Part shown: piece after piece, positions 1-7,046 of the stretch | How the letters are laid out: each line of letters begins with the position of its first letter | Numbering within the stretch: the first letter of the stretch is position 1 | DNA from: Hymenobacter terricola | GTDB taxonomy: Bacteria > Bacteroidota > Bacteroidia > Cytophagales > Hymenobacteraceae | DNA: 64,000 nucleotides | Direction: 5' to 3' | Assembly (NCBI RefSeq): GCF_017921975.2 | Contig: NZ_JAGEMO020000001.1 | Span: 186,001-250,000, forward strand | Made by a program: the position numbers and the translations under genes | The notes under the pieces: model-generated | The model's input: the letters and a program-made list of their open reading frames with translations, nothing else | Database searches by the model: none | What the model was told of the DNA's origin: nothing

Positions 1-451
1 AGCGCTCGGGCTTAGGCGCAGCCGCTGTAGTAGCGCCCTGCATAGTGGGGCCCAGGCATTGGGCCTCGCTGCTAAAAGCAGTTGAGTGGTTCATGGCTGA
101 GGATGGGTAGAATCCGGGATGCCGCAGTGCTCAGTAGTGGAGGACCAGCCCGCAGCAAACGTAGGAGGTTTTCCAGTAGAACGTAAATAAATAAATCTCA
201 CAATCAGACTTTTCAACCGGCTCATTACTTGCGGCTACTGGCGAATTATTCGCAATTAAACCGGCGTTACGGCTCATTGGGCTGCATCAGAAAGGGACTT
301 TACGCCACGGGCCGCCGAGCAATTTGTTAACGCGCGACTCGGGCCGCTGCCGCAACGCTCCGGCCGCGCTTTACCCCAGCAAAAAGCCCCAACCACTTGC
401 GTGGCTGGGGCCTTTTACCAGGCAAAAGCGGCGCGGGGCGCGGCCCTAGCC
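1..451. other. left-edge region without a secure gene
   Basis: No convincing gene is seen. On the minus strand a 44-codon frame (225 to 91) overlaps by ATGA a second frame (94 to the window edge, at least 31 codons), which would be a translationally coupled pair if real. Neither resembles a known family. In another minus frame near 105-135 the DNA reads RHPGFY, recalling the C-terminal HPGI-x-Y of the small proteins at 50573 and 53919, so a decayed copy of that family is possible. The rest is spacer ending in a terminator at 380-417. Confidence 0.4.
380..417 (-). terminator. intrinsic terminator of the T9SS-protein gene
   Basis: On the minus strand a GC-rich stem pairs GGCCCCAGCCAC with GTGGTTGGGGC around a four-base loop. 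It is preceded by an A run and followed by five T. It lies about 35 bp beyond the stop of the leftward gene at 452-2998. Confidence 0.75.
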
Positions 452-2998
452 TCAGTCTTTCACCACGCGCTGGCGCAGCACCTGCCCGTCCACGGTGGCG
501 GTGAGGAAGTAGCTGCCGGCGGCGCAGGCGGGCTGCACGCGCAGCAGGGCCGCGCCGGGGGCCACTTCCTGGTGCCACACTTCGCGGCCCAGGGCGTCGA
601 GCAGGCGCAGGGTGGCGGTGGCGGCGGTGGGATGCGTGAGGGCCACGGTCAGGTCCTGGCCAAACTGAGTGGGATAGGCGGCCAGGGCCGCCGGCTGCGC
701 GTCAAAGTCCAGCTTCTGGGGGCCGAAATAGTGGGCCTCGCCGCTGTAGTCGTCCTGGCGGAGGCGGTAGTAGCGGGCGCCGGTTTTGCCCTCGGCGGCA
801 TCCACGAAGCGGTAGCTGCGGGGGGCCGTGCTGCTGCCGCTGCCCTCGGGGGCCACAAAGCCGATTTGGTGAAACACCTGGCCATCGAGCGATACTTCGA
901 TGCCGAAGCCGCGGTTGTTCTGCTCCGTGGCCGTGGCCCAGGTGAGCAGGGCGTTGCGGCCCTGGCGCTCGGCCTGGAAGGCGGTGAGGCCCACCGGCAG
1001 CGGGTTGGTGAGGTCGCCCAGGGTCCAGCGCGAGAAGCCGCTCACACCGTCCAGGTAGGCATAGCCGGTGCCGGCGCTGGTCACGCCTTTGTTCTGCCAG
1101 TTCACGCCACTATCCACCGATTTGAAGAAGCGCAGGTTGGCGGGCGTGATGCCGTTCAGCTCATGCGGCAGGTATTGGATGGTGAGGCCCAGGTCCAGGC
1201 CCGCGCTCACGGTGGCGCTGATGTCGAAGTAGCGCAAAATGCCCTGGTGGCCGGCCACGCCCACCGGCGCCGTGCCCGTCACTCGGGTGACGAGCGTGCT
1301 GCCGGGCAGCACCGAGGCCGCCACCGGCTGCATGGAGAGGCCCATGCCGCCGAAGGCTTCCGGCACGCCCACGGCGGGGGTGCGGCGCGCTTCCACGCGG
1401 CCCAGCACGTAGCTGGCATCGGTTTCGACGAGGTTGGCCAACGGGTCGAGCTTGATGCGGAAGTTGCTGGTGGTGGCCAGCACGCCGTTGAGCATCTGCA
1501 CGCCGTTGAAAATCTCGGCGTCGTCGGTGAGGGTTTTGGTGCCGGTGCCGTTCACTTCCAGGTTGAAGTAAAGGCCGCCGCTCACCAACTGCGGGCCGGT
1601 GCCGGTCAGCTTCACCTTGCCCGTCGAGCAGTTGAAAAGGCCGGTATTCAGCATGTCGCCCTTGATTTCGATGTCGCCCGCCGTTTGGGCAAAGATGCCC
1701 GTGCTGGCGTTCGTGAAGTTGCCATTGATGAGAATATTGCCGCCCGTGTGGTTGAGGATGCCCGCGTTGGTGAGGTCGCCCAGCACCACGGTCAGGCCAT
1801 CTTCCACCACCATCAGCTGGCCGTTGCTCACCGAGAAAGCGCTCAGGATGGTCGTGGCCTGGCTCACGAGGCTGTTCACGCCGCTGGTGCCGGTGTTGGT
1901 CACGTTGCTCACCGTGTTGCCGGTGAGTTCGGCGCGGCCCGCGTCTACGCCCAGGGCGGTGAGGGCGGCGGCGCTCACGCCGGTCAGGCTCACCTGGCTC
2001 ACGGTGTTGTTGGTCACTTCGTTGGTGAGGGAAGTGCTGTTGCCGCAGTTCATCACAATGCCGTAAAAATCCTGGGTGCCCGCGTTCACCCACACGCCCC
2101 CGGTGGCATTGGCCGCCCGGCCGCCGATGAAGTTATTACTCACCATGGCGTCGTTGGAACCGCTGCCAGGGTGAAAGTCGATGGCCGTTTGGGCCGTGGT
2201 GGGCACGGCAATGGCGTTGTAGTAGAAGCTGTTGCCGCTGATGGCCCACTGGTCACCGTTGCCGGCGCCCACCAGCACCCCGGTCCGCCCGAAGTTGTAG
2301 AGCTGGCTGCCGGTCAATGAGAAGTTGTCGTTGCTGCCCCCGCCCGTATTAACGGCATACACCAGGTTGGCGGGCAGCTGCAGGGCATCGGCATTGCCTA
2401 CGAAGCTGAAGGCGATGCCGTTGTAGTCGTTGCCATTCGTCACGCCATTGCCTATTACGATTACCCCGCTGGTCAGCACGGTGTTTGAGCCCAGCACCAC
2501 GGCCTCGCTCACTTGGTTGTAGGCCGCATCGCCGGTGAAGGCCACGGCCGGCACCGTCAGGCTAGGCTGCCGCAGCGTGAGGGCACGCGCCAGGGTGCCG
2601 TTGTTGCCGCTCAGGGTGGCGTAGGCGCTGCCGGCGCCAAAGGTGAGCGTGCCCGTAATCACGGTGCTCACGCCGGCGGCCGGGCGCAGCGTGAGGGTAT
2701 TCAGGGCCGAACCGGTCTTGTTCAGCAGGATGTTCTCGGCATAAGTGGCGTCCAGCAACTGCAGCTCATACGGCTGGGTGAGCGACGAGGGGACCGCAGC
2801 CAGCGCCGCGCCAATCGTGGGATAGTCTGCCCCAGCAGCCGTGCCCACTTTGATGATAACCGTGGCCTGCACCCGGCTGCCCATCAACAGGAGCACCGCC
2901 AGCAGCAGGCCCACCAGCTGCCAGCGCCGCCGCACCCACCACGGGAACGCGGGCAAAGAGCCAAAAGAATACAGGGGAGTGTGTAGGGCGTGTTTCAT
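452..2998 (-). CDS. secreted right-handed beta-helix protein with T9SS type A sorting domain
   Basis: 848 residues. The N-terminus has a basic stretch (WWVRRRW) followed by a hydrophobic signal segment at about 28-45. Residues 60-480 are rich in G, N, T and S with repeated NNT, GNT and SNN turns, as in pectate-lyase/parallel beta-helix proteins that bind or cut polysaccharide. Then come a beta-sandwich stretch and the module starting LPVGLTAFQAERQGRNALL (about 670-765), which in Cytophagales commonly precedes the sorting domain. The last 80 residues (AYPTQFGQDLTV to QRVVKD) match the T9SS type A C-terminal signal, so the protein should cross the outer membrane and be surface-anchored or released. 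No catalytic residues could be assigned, so it may be an adhesin rather than an enzyme. It is followed by a clear terminator and is monocistronic. Confidence 0.85.
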   Translation of the reverse strand: MKHALHTPLYSFGSLPAFPWWVRRRWQLVGLLLAVLLLMGSRVQATVIIKVGTAAGADYPTIGAALAAVPSSLTQPYELQLLDATYAENILLNKTGSALNTLTLRPAAGVSTVITGTLTFGAGSAYATLSGNNGTLARALTLRQPSLTVPAVAFTGDAAYNQVSEAVVLGSNTVLTSGVIVIGNGVTNGNDYNGIAFSFVGNADALQLPANLVYAVNTGGGSNDNFSLTGSQLYNFGRTGVLVGAGNGDQWAISGNSFYYNAIAVPTTAQTAIDFHPGSGSNDAMVSNNFIGGRAANATGGVWVNAGTQDFYGIVMNCGNSTSLTNEVTNNTVSQVSLTGVSAAALTALGVDAGRAELTGNTVSNVTNTGTSGVNSLVSQATTILSAFSVSNGQLMVVEDGLTVVLGDLTNAGILNHTGGNILINGNFTNASTGIFAQTAGDIEIKGDMLNTGLFNCSTGKVKLTGTGPQLVSGGLYFNLEVNGTGTKTLTDDAEIFNGVQMLNGVLATTSNFRIKLDPLANLVETDASYVLGRVEARRTPAVGVPEAFGGMGLSMQPVAASVLPGSTLVTRVTGTAPVGVAGHQGILRYFDISATVSAGLDLGLTIQYLPHELNGITPANLRFFKSVDSGVNWQNKGVTSAGTGYAYLDGVSGFSRWTLGDLTNPLPVGLTAFQAERQGRNALLTWATATEQNNRGFGIEVSLDGQVFHQIGFVAPEGSGSSTAPRSYRFVDAAEGKTGARYYRLRQDDYSGEAHYFGPQKLDFDAQPAALAAYPTQFGQDLTVALTHPTAATATLRLLDALGREVWHQEVAPGAALLRVQPACAAGSYFLTATVDGQVLRQRVVKD

Positions 2999-3593
2999 AT
3001 ACTAGGTATATAGGATGGGAAAATTGGTTAGAGAAATGACGCATCAGCAGGATTTCATCCTTGGGGAATTGTGAGGAAATAATAAAATCCAGCCCGGCCA
3101 GGCACATATCAAATAAGGGCAAGCAATAGCAATAGCGGTCAACACTGTATAATCATGTTTTTGCCTATTGGCCCGGACTGGATTTCTTTTGTAGTACCAT
3201 AATAAGCCACAGCAACAAATAGCATTTATCAAACTTATCGACTTACGCAGCTACCTGCAATAGCCCAATCAATTCTCAGCCGCCATAGTACCATTTTGCC
3301 TTGTTATTATTGCCTGCATCCTGTTGATTTCGAATAATATTTCTATTATTTTTTTATTTTGACCGTTTTTTATTCATTTTTATCAAATCCAGCCTACCCG
3401 CCATTCTGGTACAAATACAACTCGAAACAATGTTAATAATTTTGTAATTATTTCATAAAACTACGACTAAGAAATATAAATACCTCACGCGAAAATCTAT
3501 ATTTTCATCATTGGCGTATATCTATAATGCAAAAACTGCCTTTGCTAAAGCTAGCAAAGGCAGTTTTTCATAAAACAAACAACTTACAGAAGC
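2999..3593. other. long AT-rich intergenic region
   Basis: About 600 bp, clearly AT-rich between 3240 and 3530, in contrast to the GC-rich surroundings. It lies upstream of the T9SS-protein gene and presumably holds its promoter, but no convincing -33/-7 pair with proper spacing was found. A perfect TAATTTTG (TAnnTTTG) at 3437-3444 points the other way, with no gene after it. A 62-codon minus frame at 3044-3232 has no family resemblance and is probably not coding. The only firm feature is the terminator at 3531-3568. Confidence 0.5.
3531..3568 (-). terminator. intrinsic terminator with 16-bp perfect stem
   Basis: The stem pairs AAAAACTGCCTTTGCT with its exact complement around a six-base loop, with A and T runs at the two ends, so it could work in both directions. 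It sits 25 bp past the stop of the leftward metallophosphoesterase gene, which it most likely terminates. Confidence 0.8.
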
Positions 3594-4292
3594 TCAACGC
3601 TTACCGATTGCATAAGCCGGCTCGCAATTTGCGGCCAGGGTCAGTTCCCAGGTGTCGAGGTTGAGGGCGGCGAGGTGGGCTAGCTCGGGATTGTGGCGGT
3701 ACACGCAGCCCGTGTCCAGGCCCAGCGCGCCGGGATGGGTGGTGGCTTTGGCGCGCACCTGGGCCGTGGGCGTGGGCACGTGGCCGTGCAGCAGGCGCCG
3801 CCCGCCAAGCCGGGAGGGGTCGTACACGAACTTCTTGGTGTTGAGCATGGCGGAGTAGTCCTGCCGCATCTCGGCGGGCGGCAGGGCAAAATTGTAGCCG
3901 GCATGAACAAGCACAAAATCGGGCAATTCGATTTCGTAGGGCAACGCCGCCAGCCAGTCGAGGTAGCGCGGCGGAACGTCAGACAGCCGCGCCACGCCGA
4001 AGCTGCGCAGGGTGGGCAGCCGGCCGCGCGGCCCCAGCCAGTCCCAGCGCCAGCGGTGGCGGGCTGCGTCGAGCAAGGCTTGGTCGTGGTTGCCGCGCAG
4101 GCACTGCACCTGGTAGCCGCTGGCTTGCAGCTGCATGAGGTAGTCGAGCACGCCGCGGCTGTCGGGGCCCTTGTTCACGTAGTCGCCGAGCAAGTACAGC
4201 TCGTCGCGGGGGGTGAGGCGCAGCTTCTCTTCCACCAAGTGGCGGAAAGTGTGCAGGCAGCCGTGCAGGTCGGTGGTGGCGTAGCGGCTCAC
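3594..4292 (-). CDS. metallophosphoesterase, PPP-type serine/threonine phosphatase family
   Basis: 232 residues, starting at GTG. Metal-binding motifs are in family order: DLHG (8-11), GDYVNKGPDS (about 36-45), GNHD (about 67-70), VHAG (about 128) and HGH (about 166). The second motif has N in place of the D of the usual GDxxDRG, a variant I recall from bacteroidetal relatives. The family hydrolyses phosphoesters with two metal ions. Candidates are phosphoprotein phosphatase or ApaH-like nucleotide hydrolase, and the sequence does not decide. It is cytoplasmic, with no signal peptide. It is flanked by a terminator downstream and an inverted repeat (4323-4416) upstream, so it is probably transcribed alone. 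Confidence 0.85.
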   Translation of the reverse strand: MSRYATTDLHGCLHTFRHLVEEKLRLTPRDELYLLGDYVNKGPDSRGVLDYLMQLQASGYQVQCLRGNHDQALLDAARHRWRWDWLGPRGRLPTLRSFGVARLSDVPPRYLDWLAALPYEIELPDFVLVHAGYNFALPPAEMRQDYSAMLNTKKFVYDPSRLGGRRLLHGHVPTPTAQVRAKATTHPGALGLDTGCVYRHNPELAHLAALNLDTWELTLAANCEPAYAIGKR

Positions 4293-4322
4293 AGAGAACA
4301 GAGTAAGTAACCGGCAAAAAAG

Positions 4323-4416
4323 AACGTCATGCGGAGCGGAGCCGAAGCATTTCTACCGCAAGAGTAAGTAGTTACTTTCACGGCAGAGCTGTTTCGGCTC
4401 CGCTCCGCATGACGTT
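4323..4416. repeat. inverted repeat, GTCATGC family, copy 1
   Basis: Perfect 24-bp arms (4323-4346 and 4393-4416) start with AACGTCATGCGGAGCGG and enclose about 46 bp. The arm outer ends share AACGTCATGC-GAGCG-AGC with the elements at 19374-19481 and 21659-21746, so this is a dispersed family with a conserved sequence. It lies between two leftward genes. Confidence 0.85.
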
Positions 4417-4433
4417 TGCTCGGGCACAGGCGC

Positions 4434-4649
4434 CTAGTGGCCGCCGCCGTAAGCCGGCTTGTCGAGGTCAGCTTTGTCGTGGCCGCGGTTGGGGTGGCGC
4501 TGGCCGGCGTCGAGCGCGTCCTGTTCTAGCTGGTCTTCGGTTTGCTCATCGGTTTCGCCCACGGGCAGCGCGTCGGCCTTGGGCTTGCCTTCGAGGTTGC
4601 GCTTATCGGCGTGGTCGCCGGTTTTCTGGGCATTGTGGTGCGTTGACAT
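4434..4649 (-). CDS. small hydrophilic hypothetical protein
   Basis: 71 residues, ATG start. It is very polar, rich in D, E, K, H and G (MSTHHNAQKTGDHADKRN, then an acidic middle QTEDQLEQDALD, and a GGGH end). It has no hydrophobic core, signal peptide or Cys, and looks intrinsically disordered. The next upstream leftward gene (4701-5273) also encodes a low-complexity polar protein, so the two may be co-transcribed across a 51-bp gap. I do not recognise the family. Compositional bias typical of bacterial stress or hydrophilin proteins is the only clue. Confidence 0.65.
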   Translation of the reverse strand: MSTHHNAQKTGDHADKRNLEGKPKADALPVGETDEQTEDQLEQDALDAGQRHPNRGHDKADLDKPAYGGGH

Positions 4650-4700
4650 AGCGAAATGGATTACAGGTGAAACGGAAAGAAAACACCGCCCCCGCCGGGC

Positions 4701-5273
4701 CTACTGGTCAATGGCGGTGTCGGTGGCGTCGGGGTCGGTGAGCTCGGCGTTGGTATCGGTACCGGTGATGGGCTTAATGGGGCGGGGCTCCATCTGGCCC
4801 ATGCCCACGCGGGAGTTGGGGTTCAGCATTTCGTCAACGCCGGGGCGCATGTCGTGCACGTCGAGCTCATCGACGGGCCGGCCGCTGGGGACTATCGAAT
4901 CGGTGTATTCATCAGCGGGCGGCAGGTCCTGGTTGGCGCGGTCGGGGCGGCCTTCGTCGTTGGAGCGCATGTTGTCGTGCGGCGGGCGCATGTTGTCGGC
5001 GGTTTCGTTCACGCCCACGGCCGTTTCGCCGCCCGACGTGTCGGAGCCAAAGCCTTCTTTGCCGTCGCGGTTGCCGAAGCCGCCGCGGGCTGCGTCGTTC
5101 TTGGGCGGGTCGGCATTGGGGATGTGGTGGCCAGCCTCCATCTCTTCGTTGCTGGTGTCGTCGTTGATGACGCGAATGGGGCGGTTGTTGGGGTCAATGG
5201 CCATTGGTACGGGTGATGAGGTAAAAGGCAATGAGGCGGGAAGTGCCTGGGAAAAGGTGTACTTTGGATTCAT
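4701..5273 (-). CDS. polar low-complexity hypothetical protein
   Basis: About 190 residues, rich in D, N, P, E and G, with almost no hydrophobic stretch after residue 30. Segments such as NDDTSNEEMEAGHH and repeated NMR-x-x-DN blocks suggest a disordered protein. The start is uncertain. ATG at 5273 is given here; TTG at 5291 has GGAGG 12 bases upstream; ATG at 5204 (MAIDPNNRPIRVIND) begins the part that looks conserved. An AT-rich promoter-like TATATTTAG lies upstream near 5322-5330. No known family is recognised. It is divergent from the pterin dehydratase gene, and its neighbour 4434-4649 has similar composition. Confidence 0.65.
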   Translation of the reverse strand: MNPKYTFSQALPASLPFTSSPVPMAIDPNNRPIRVINDDTSNEEMEAGHHIPNADPPKNDAARGGFGNRDGKEGFGSDTSGGETAVGVNETADNMRPPHDNMRSNDEGRPDRANQDLPPADEYTDSIVPSGRPVDELDVHDMRPGVDEMLNPNSRVGMGQMEPRPIKPITGTDTNAELTDPDATDTAIDQ

Positions 5274-5337
5274 CGTTTGGGTTTTACTCAACCACTACCG
5301 CTACCTCCAGCCAGCCATACTAAATATAGCAAAAAAT

Positions 5338-5586
5338 ATGTGGATTGAAACCGAGAATAGCCTCCACCATAGCTTCCGCTTTGTCGATTTCAAAACCGCC
5401 TTTGCTTTCCTCACCGAAGTAGCGGCTGAAGCCGAGCGGCTCGACCATCACCCCTGGCTCAGCAACGAGTACAACGTGGTGGAATTTCGCCTGCGCACCC
5501 ACGACGCGGGTAATACTGTAACCAAGCGCGACCACCGGCTGGCAGCGGCTATTGATGCGGTAGCGGCGCGGTACGTCACGCAATAG
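5338..5586 (+). CDS. pterin-4a-carbinolamine dehydratase (4a-hydroxytetrahydrobiopterin dehydratase)
   Basis: 82 residues, near the family's usual 90-110. It dehydrates 4a-hydroxytetrahydropterin to quinonoid dihydropterin and so recycles the cofactor of aromatic amino acid hydroxylases. The family pattern is visible: FRFVDFKTAFAFLTEVAAEAE, then HHPWLSNEYNVVEFRL, then THDAGNTVTKRDHRLAAAID. This includes the paired HHP histidines and the THD-x-G-x-T-x-x-D signature, here with a single G. The ATG at 5338 was chosen because conserved sequence begins a few residues later; the longer upstream frame overlaps other genes on the opposite strand. Phenylalanine hydroxylase is not in the window. Confidence 0.85.
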   Translation: MWIETENSLHHSFRFVDFKTAFAFLTEVAAEAERLDHHPWLSNEYNVVEFRLRTHDAGNTVTKRDHRLAAAIDAVAARYVTQ

Positions 5587-5628
5587 CCCCAGGTTTTCTT
5601 CTCCTTACCGTGGCCCAATCTCATTTTC

Positions 5629-5730
5629 ATGAGCAAAACCAGTAGCTTTTTTCTCGGCCTTGCAGCCGGGTTTCTCACCATTCTCCTCGTGATAGCGGCC
5701 CTTTTTGTCTTTGGCACTGAGCATCATTGA
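5629..5730 (+). CDS. single-span membrane mini-protein
   Basis: 33 codons from ATG to TGA. The peptide begins MSKTSSFFLGLAAGF, continues as a single hydrophobic helix of about 22 residues, and ends in a short polar tail (GTEHH). A helix of right length, a polar N-terminus and a spacing of 42 bp after the preceding rightward stop support a real small membrane protein. It ends 40 bp before the thioredoxin gene. YtxH-like small proteins start in a similar way (FxxGLxxGxxxG), but the resemblance is weak. Function unknown. Confidence 0.5.
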   Translation: MSKTSSFFLGLAAGFLTILLVIAALFVFGTEHH

Positions 5731-5770
5731 TGCGGGGCACTTTCTTTTCAAACCGCTACCGGACGGCTTC

Positions 5771-6256
5771 ATGAACAAAAAATACTTTTGGCGAGGCTAC
5801 CTGCTAGGCCTCCTTCTTACGCTGGGCATCGGCAGCGGCGCCGTGTACTTTATGTTCATGCGTCAGCCGGATATCCGCCTTTCGGAAATGGGGCTGGTGG
5901 AATTGGATGGCACCCCGGTGGTAGCTGCCCAACTGGCCAATAAGCCGGTGGTGGTCAACTACTGGGCTACCTGGTGCGTGCCGTGCATAGAAGAGTTTCC
6001 GGTGTTTGAGCAGGCGCAGAAGAAGGCGGGCGCGGGCGTGGTTTTCCTGATGGTATCGGATGAGCCCCCGACCAAAATCCAGGCATTTCTTAAAAAGCAT
6101 CCGTATGGCTTCCGGTTTCTGCGGGTGCGGCAGCCGCTGCCCGGCGTGAATGTGCGGCCCGTTACCTACGGCTACGACCACAGCAGCGCCCTCATCACCA
6201 AACACTCCGGCAGCATCACCGCGCAGGCACTGCAGGCGCTCATCAATTCGCTGTAG
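5771..6256 (+). CDS. membrane-anchored TlpA-like thioredoxin
   Basis: 161 residues. An N-terminal signal anchor (about 8-30) is followed by a periplasmic thioredoxin fold with the active site WCVPC (C69 and C72) in the context VVVNYWATWCVPCIEEFPVF. TlpA/ResA-type proteins reduce periplasmic disulfides, often for cytochrome c maturation; the actual substrate here is unknown. The cis-Pro-loop region (about NVRPVTYGYDHSSALI) is atypical: the usual VPTTFLID is replaced. The ATG at 5771 gives a normal signal anchor; an upstream TTG would add 22 unlikely residues. rsmI starts 23 bp after the stop but has its own promoter-like box. Confidence 0.85.
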   Translation: MNKKYFWRGYLLGLLLTLGIGSGAVYFMFMRQPDIRLSEMGLVELDGTPVVAAQLANKPVVVNYWATWCVPCIEEFPVFEQAQKKAGAGVVFLMVSDEPPTKIQAFLKKHPYGFRFLRVRQPLPGVNVRPVTYGYDHSSALITKHSGSITAQALQALINSL

Positions 6257-6266
6257 CGCCGCGGGC

Positions 6267-6275
6267 TACCTTTGC
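6267..6275 (+). promoter_or_regulatory. -7 box TACCTTTGC of rsmI, near-leaderless
   Basis: A perfect Bacteroidota TAnnTTTG box ends only 3 bases before the rsmI ATG at 6279. If used, transcription would begin at or next to the start codon. No clear -33 TTTG was found at the expected distance. Confidence 0.45.
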
Positions 6276-6278
6276 CTC

Positions 6279-7046
6279 ATGCCCAACACGGTCCTTTACC
6301 TCGTGCCCACGCCCATCGGCAATCTGGAAGATATTACGCTGCGGGCCATCCGCATTCTGGGCGAGGTGGGCACCGTGCTCTGCGAGGATACCCGCACCAG
6401 CGGCCGCCTCATGCAGCACCTGGGCCTGAAAAAGCCGCTCCTCTCCTACCACCTGCACAACGAGCACCAGCAAGTGCCGCGCCTGCTGGAACGCCTTGCC
6501 ACAGGCGAAATCATGGCCCTGATTTCGGACGCCGGCACGCCGGGAATCTCCGACCCCGGGTTTCTGTTGGTGCGCGAGTGCCTGGCGCGGGGCCTGGGCG
6601 TGGAGTGCCTGCCAGGCGCCACGGCCTTCGTACCGGCTTTGCTGAAATCGGGCTTTGGGGCCGAGCGGTTCACGTTCGAAGGCTTTTTGCCGGTCAAGAA
6701 GGGCCGGCAGACCCGCCTGCAACAGCTGGCCACGGAAACCCGGACCATGATTTTCTACGAGTCGCCGCACCGCATTGTGAAAACCCTGGGCCAGCTGGCC
6801 GAAGTGCTGGGACCGTCGCGCCCGGCCTCCGTGAGCCGCGAGCTCACCAAATTATTTGAAGAAACCGTGAACGGCACGCTGGCCAGCCTGGAAGCTGACT
6901 TCGCCGCCCGCCCTACCATTAAAGGAGAAATTGTCGTTGTCGTCGAAGGAAACCTCACCCCGCCTCCCCGCGAGCCCCGCCCCGGCCGCGAACCCCGCTA
7001 CTCCCACGCCAACGATGCCGATGACGGCCTCGACGGCGACGACTAG
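6279..7046 (+). CDS. rsmI: 16S rRNA (cytidine-1402 2'-O)-methyltransferase RsmI
   Basis: 255 residues, a tetrapyrrole-methylase fold enzyme that methylates the ribose of C1402 in 16S rRNA using SAM. Family motifs are clear: LYLVPTPIGNLEDITLRA near the N-terminus, CEDTRTSGRL, LISDAGTPGISDPG (about 85-98), GFLPVKKGRQ, and YESPHRIVKTL. The ATG at 6279 begins exactly where the family starts (MPNTVLYLVPTP). The last 30 residues (after VVVEGN) are a polar, charged tail encoded by DNA that also encodes the start of lnt. The two genes overlap by 32 bp, which suggests co-transcription. Confidence 0.95.
   Translation: MPNTVLYLVPTPIGNLEDITLRAIRILGEVGTVLCEDTRTSGRLMQHLGLKKPLLSYHLHNEHQQVPRLLERLATGEIMALISDAGTPGISDPGFLLVRECLARGLGVECLPGATAFVPALLKSGFGAERFTFEGFLPVKKGRQTRLQQLATETRTMIFYESPHRIVKTLGQLAEVLGPSRPASVSRELTKLFEETVNGTLASLEADFAARPTIKGEIVVVVEGNLTPPPREPRPGREPRYSHANDADDGLDGDD

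Noticed and set aside
401..2320. 639-codon open frame on the plus strand
   Set aside because: It is the shadow of the T9SS-protein gene on the other strand. GC-rich DNA gives long antisense frames, and its product is low-complexity Ala/Gly/His.
3044..3232. 62-codon minus-strand frame in the AT-rich gap
   Set aside because: Lies in the presumed promoter region of the T9SS gene; no family resemblance.
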